Source of the DNA: Melioribacteraceae bacterium | GTDB taxonomy: Bacteria; Bacteroidota; Ignavibacteria; Ignavibacteriales; Melioribacteraceae | Assembly: GCA_024103215.1 (NCBI GenBank) | Contig: JAGFIY010000139.1 | Coordinates: 1-55,927, forward strand | Direction of reading: 5' to 3' | Length of the DNA stretch: 55,927 bases | Shown here: positions 52,909 through 55,927 of the stretch, one piece after another | How the letters are laid out: each line of letters begins with the position of its first letter | How positions within the stretch are numbered: position 1 is the stretch's first letter | Notes under the pieces: model-generated | Databases searched by the model: none | The model's input: only the letters and a program-made list of their open reading frames with translations | Told to the model about the DNA's origin: nothing | Position numbers and translations under genes: made by a program

Positions 52909-53604
52909 TTTGCGCTGATCCTTGGACTCATTCTCATTGACCTTCATTTTCCCCAAATCAATCATACTGAGATTATTGAGATATTCAGTGAAAGTCGGTT
53001 TCTTAATTGCACTTAATTTATCTAGAACATTTATTATTTCTAAGGCAGCACTTTCAATATATTTGATGCGTTTCTCAATTGCTTCTTTTACAACTTCCTC
53101 TTTCGTTAACTCTCTTTTAATTGCAGAAAGTGAAAGGTTTATCAAAGTCAACGGCTGCTTTATTTCATGATTCGCAGTTAAAACTGTTGCCGCAAATGTT
53201 TTAATTTTTTCTATCTCAATAAGAATTTGTTTTGATTCTCTAAACTTTAATGCTGAGTTAATTCTTGCAATTAATTCATTTTTGTTAAATGGTTTTTTAA
53301 TATAATCAAATGCTCCGACTTCAAATCCTTCAGAAATATCTTCAGTCGATGTCAGTGCTGTAAGCAGAATCACGGGAATATCTTTAGTGCTTTCTTCTTC
53401 AGAGAGGAATTTACACACTTCAAATCCGGACATTCCGGGCATCATAATATCCAGCAATACTAAATCGGGCAGAACTTCAAGTGCTTTTTTTATGCCGGAT
53501 TTTCCGTCATAAGCCGTATGAATTTCAAAGCCTACATTTTCAAGTCTATCCTGAAGTATAAAAACATTATCCGGTTGATCGTCTACAACTAAAATTTTTT
53601 TCAT
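52900..53604 (-). CDS. Receiver-HisKA protein without ATPase domain
   Basis: 234 aa. An intact receiver (about 1-120; VVDDQPDN, Asp52 in LVLLDIMMPGMSG, Lys104 in YIKKP) is fused to a histidine-kinase dimerisation helix pair with the H-box ANHEIKQPLTLIN (His146). No HATPase follows; the downstream DNA codes for a plus-strand gene. It might transfer phosphate between receivers as a histidine phosphotransfer protein, or only dimerise. ATGA overlap with the upstream hybrid kinase gene. Confidence 0.88.
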   Translation of the reverse strand: MKKILVVDDQPDNVFILQDRLENVGFEIHTAYDGKSGIKKALEVLPDLVLLDIMMPGMSGFEVCKFLSEEESTKDIPVILLTALTSTEDISEGFEVGAFDYIKKPFNKNELIARINSALKFRESKQILIEIEKIKTFAATVLTANHEIKQPLTLINLSLSAIKRELTKEEVVKEAIEKRIKYIESAALEIINVLDKLSAIKKPTFTEYLNNLSMIDLGKMKVNENESKDQRKLE

Positions 53605-55927
53605 ATTGTTTCTACTTTTAGATATTTCTTTATTCTTTCAATAAGTTCTTTTCTATGGATTGGTTTGGTAATTAATCCCGTAAAACCGTTGCGCTCAATT
53701 ATTTTACTTTCGTTAATCATTGCATAAGCTGTCAGAGCAACAACCGGAATATTTTTATATTCTTTTATTGACTTAATTCGTTTTATAGTTTCGAAACCGT
53801 CCATCACCGGCATCATTATATCAAGCAATACTAAGTCCGGAATCTGTTTCTTCAATTGGTTAAGACATTCATTCCCGTTCGAGGCAAAAAGAGTGTTGTA
53901 ACCCAACTCGGATATTATTTCGCCAACGGTATAAAGAGTATCCGGATCATCATCAACGAGCATAATAGTTTGTTTGTCAGTCTCATTTAATTCCGGGATA
54001 TCGTTTTTAACCGCTGTTTCAGTATCGGTTTCCGGCTCAAGCAGTTTATCACGCAACCGTTCGCTGGTCGTAATGTTTAATCTGTCCTTCAATACTTTTA
54101 GAACATCAAATTTATGATGCTGTCTTTCAATAGTATTTTTTTTGAGTGCATTCTTGAATTCGATTTCAAATTCATTTGTGAAATTCTCATCAATCAAAAG
54201 CGAAATAGGAATTTTACGCATCTTCTTTGACGCATTCATATTCGCAATAATTTCAATTCCCTTCTTCGCTTCCGACAGATGTATAAGTATCAAACCTGGT
54301 TCTGATTTTTCGAAATCGTCTGCAAATGAATAAAAATCCGAAAAAGTTTTAATTTCAACTTGTTTTGCCCAATCATACTCCGTTTCATTTATTTCATAGT
54401 CAAATACAGCAACAACAGGTCTATTATTTTTTAGTTTCAATCTTGATATCATCTTGGATATTTCATTCAATCGACTTGGTGTGAATATTATATCGTGAAC
54501 AAGTAGACCGTAACCGATATTCTGTTCGGGAATAAATGAAGTGATTATTACAGGAATTTTATTGTATTCTGGAAATGATTTTATTTTCTTAATTAAATTT
54601 AAGAAACCTATTTCGTTAACTTCCGAATTGATAATTACCGCTTTGGGGTTTACTTCATTAAGTTTCTGCAGACCTTGATTTGAATCTTTACAGTAACTCA
54701 AATAATATTTTTTTTCGGTAAGATAATTTTTAAAAAGATTTCTGTTTTCTTCCACCGGATCTATTACAAGGATTGATTTTATTTCTTCTTTTTGCTCGTT
54801 AACTATTGATTCTGTTATATCCATGCTTATTTCTTTTTCAATAATTCTAGGGATAACAACCATAAATGTTGTCCCCTTTCCTTCTCTGCTTTCATAAGTT
54901 AATGAACCGTTTAGCATGTTTACATATTTTGAACATATACTCAATCCCAAACCTGTTCCACCGAATTTTCTTGCCATCGTTTCATCGGATTGTCTGAATG
55001 CATCGAAGACAAATTTTTTATCGTTTTCAGAAATACCCATTCCTGTATCCGTAACCGAAAACGATAAACCACCATTTATAGATTCGGAAATATCCAGTCT
55101 TACGTAGCCAATATTTGTAAACTTAACGGCATTGCCGAGAAGGTTTATCATTATCTGTTCAAGCTTAAACTTATCTGTTTTCAGGACAAAATCCTTGCCC
55201 GGAATTTCCTCAACTAAAAATTCAAGATTCTTTTCTTCTGTTAATGGTTCAATAGACGAAACAATATCACCTATGAAGTCGCTCAGCAGAAATTCTCGTG
55301 TGTTTACTTCTACACGACCGGAATCAATTTTTGAAAACTCCAGAATATTATTTATAAGAGAAAGCAATTTGTGACCATTCCTTAGAACAACAGCTACTCT
55401 TTCTTTTGCTTTTTCGGAAAGTAATTGTTCCGAAGCGACTAACTCTGTAAGACCTATGATCGAGTTCAGCGGGGTTCTTAGTTCATGGGACATATTCGCA
55501 AGAAATTGAGATTTCACAAGTGCAAGTTCTTCCGCTCTATTCTTTTGTTCCTCAAGTTCTGATGCTTTTATCTTTAGCTGCTGATGAAGTTCCAGTAATT
55601 CGCGGTTTTTAGATTTTATCCTTTCGTTCTGCTTTAGATACTCTTCGTTTAATTCTCGTAATTGATTTACAAAATTTTCAAGTTTCTCAAGCGAGAGTGC
55701 GTTCGTAATTCCCACCGCAAGTTCTTTATTAATCCTAGTGATATAATTAGTGATATTTGTTCTTGGAATTTCCTGTGAAGCCAATTCTATAATTGCGATG
55801 ACTTCGTCATTAAAAAGAATTGGCATAATAAGTAAGTATTTTATTTGTAAGTCAGCTATTCCGGTTCTGACAACAGGAAAATTTTTATCAAATTTAAATT
55901 CTAATGCCTCTTTGTTTTTAATTACTT
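53601..55927 (-). CDS. Hybrid sensor histidine kinase (5' end outside the window)
   Basis: Partial; the frame is open to the window edge (at least 774 codons). A GAF-like domain covers the visible start, then a coiled coil, HisKA (NMSHELRTPLNSIIG), HATPase (NLLGNAVKFTN, DTGMGISENDKKFVFD, GGTGLGLSICSKYV), two degenerate receiver-like domains and a canonical C-terminal receiver (LVDDDPD, LVLLDIMMPVMDG, KPIHRKE). In the first degenerate domain the phospho-acceptor position reads VIINSEV instead of a usable Asp; the second reads ILIHLSEA. The ATG of the REC-HisKA gene overlaps the stop. Confidence 0.92.
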   Translation of the reverse strand, partial: VIKNKEALEFKFDKNFPVVRTGIADLQIKYLLIMPILFNDEVIAIIELASQEIPRTNITNYITRINKELAVGITNALSLEKLENFVNQLRELNEEYLKQNERIKSKNRELLELHQQLKIKASELEEQKNRAEELALVKSQFLANMSHELRTPLNSIIGLTELVASEQLLSEKAKERVAVVLRNGHKLLSLINNILEFSKIDSGRVEVNTREFLLSDFIGDIVSSIEPLTEEKNLEFLVEEIPGKDFVLKTDKFKLEQIMINLLGNAVKFTNIGYVRLDISESINGGLSFSVTDTGMGISENDKKFVFDAFRQSDETMARKFGGTGLGLSICSKYVNMLNGSLTYESREGKGTTFMVVIPRIIEKEISMDITESIVNEQKEEIKSILVIDPVEENRNLFKNYLTEKKYYLSYCKDSNQGLQKLNEVNPKAVIINSEVNEIGFLNLIKKIKSFPEYNKIPVIITSFIPEQNIGYGLLVHDIIFTPSRLNEISKMISRLKLKNNRPVVAVFDYEINETEYDWAKQVEIKTFSDFYSFADDFEKSEPGLILIHLSEAKKGIEIIANMNASKKMRKIPISLLIDENFTNEFEIEFKNALKKNTIERQHHKFDVLKVLKDRLNITTSERLRDKLLEPETDTETAVKNDIPELNETDKQTIMLVDDDPDTLYTVGEIISELGYNTLFASNGNECLNQLKKQIPDLVLLDIMMPVMDGFETIKRIKSIKEYKNIPVVALTAYAMINESKIIERNGFTGLITKPIHRKELIERIKKYLKVETI

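Noticed and set aside
52900-53604. Frameshift that removed the ATPase domain of the REC-HisKA protein
   Set aside because: The DNA beyond its stop is the coding sequence of the convergent kinase; no minus-strand HATPase motif is present there.
1-55927. CRISPR array, prophage, intact transposase or toxin-antitoxin pair
   Set aside because: No regularly spaced repeats, integrase, transposase or paired small genes of these kinds were seen.
1-55927. Sigma-54 (-24/-12) promoters
   Set aside because: TGGCA-N-TTGC-like sequences were looked for in the gaps because of rpoN and two activators; the few hits lie inside genes. A motif scan would be needed to exclude weaker ones.

Overview
The window comes from an AT-rich genome of the Bacteroidota/Chlorobiota side of the FCB group, most likely an Ignavibacteria-type bacterium. 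This is inferred from four signs. Two secreted proteins end in a type IX secretion sorting domain of the NYPNPFNPST type. There is a GldA/F/G-like ABC system. Several intergenic regions carry the Bacteroidota-style promoter (TTTG, 19-21 nt, TAnnTTTG). LptE and GT9 glycosyltransferases point to a Gram-negative envelope. No species was identified by search.

Layout. 1-9.7 kb holds mostly single genes: exonuclease III, a kelch-repeat secreted protein, a membrane SpoIIE-type phosphatase, a small barrel protein, a methyltransferase, a SirB1-like protein, a DUF4412 protein, a second sorting-domain protein and then a YyaL/DUF255 protein. 11.7-17.4 kb is a minus-strand group running SDR, rpiA, ABC ATPase, ABC permease, GldG-like protein and DUF4340 protein. 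17.5-29.0 kb is one very tight plus-strand operon of about 11.5 kb. It carries a small membrane protein, miaB, SPOR protein, metallo-beta-lactamase-fold hydrolase, a sigma-54 activator without a sensor domain, lptE, GT2, TPR, 3-methyladenine glycosylase, GT9, DUF3108, CPBP protease, DUF2007 and cdsA. It is largely about envelope building. A monohaem DUF3365 protein follows.

30.5-35.8 kb is a transcription unit visible from promoter to terminator: DUF3109, rpoN, a membrane methyltransferase, hslV, hslU and a HAD lipoprotein. valS follows. 39.0-40.8 kb on the minus strand is a coupled pair: a DUF438/hemerythrin/PAS protein and a DUF1858-DUF2249 protein whose linker contains an in-frame palindromic repeat. 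41-46 kb carries a TPR membrane protein, a TetR regulator coupled to a serine/threonine dehydratase, a glycerate kinase and a nucleotide-sugar-epimerase-like protein. fhs (formate-THF ligase) follows, then a DUF2238-like membrane protein and a tRNA-Lys with its terminator.

49.6-55.9 kb is a two-component signalling cluster: a lone receiver, an NtrC-type regulator, a short histidine kinase with a C-terminal receiver, a receiver-HisKA protein without an ATPase domain, and a large hybrid kinase that runs off the end of the window.

I saw no CRISPR array, prophage, intact insertion sequence or defence island. The least ordinary parts are the in-frame palindrome in the DUF1858-DUF2249 gene, the DUF438/DUF1858-DUF2249 pair, and the signalling cluster with its truncated and degenerate phosphorelay domains.
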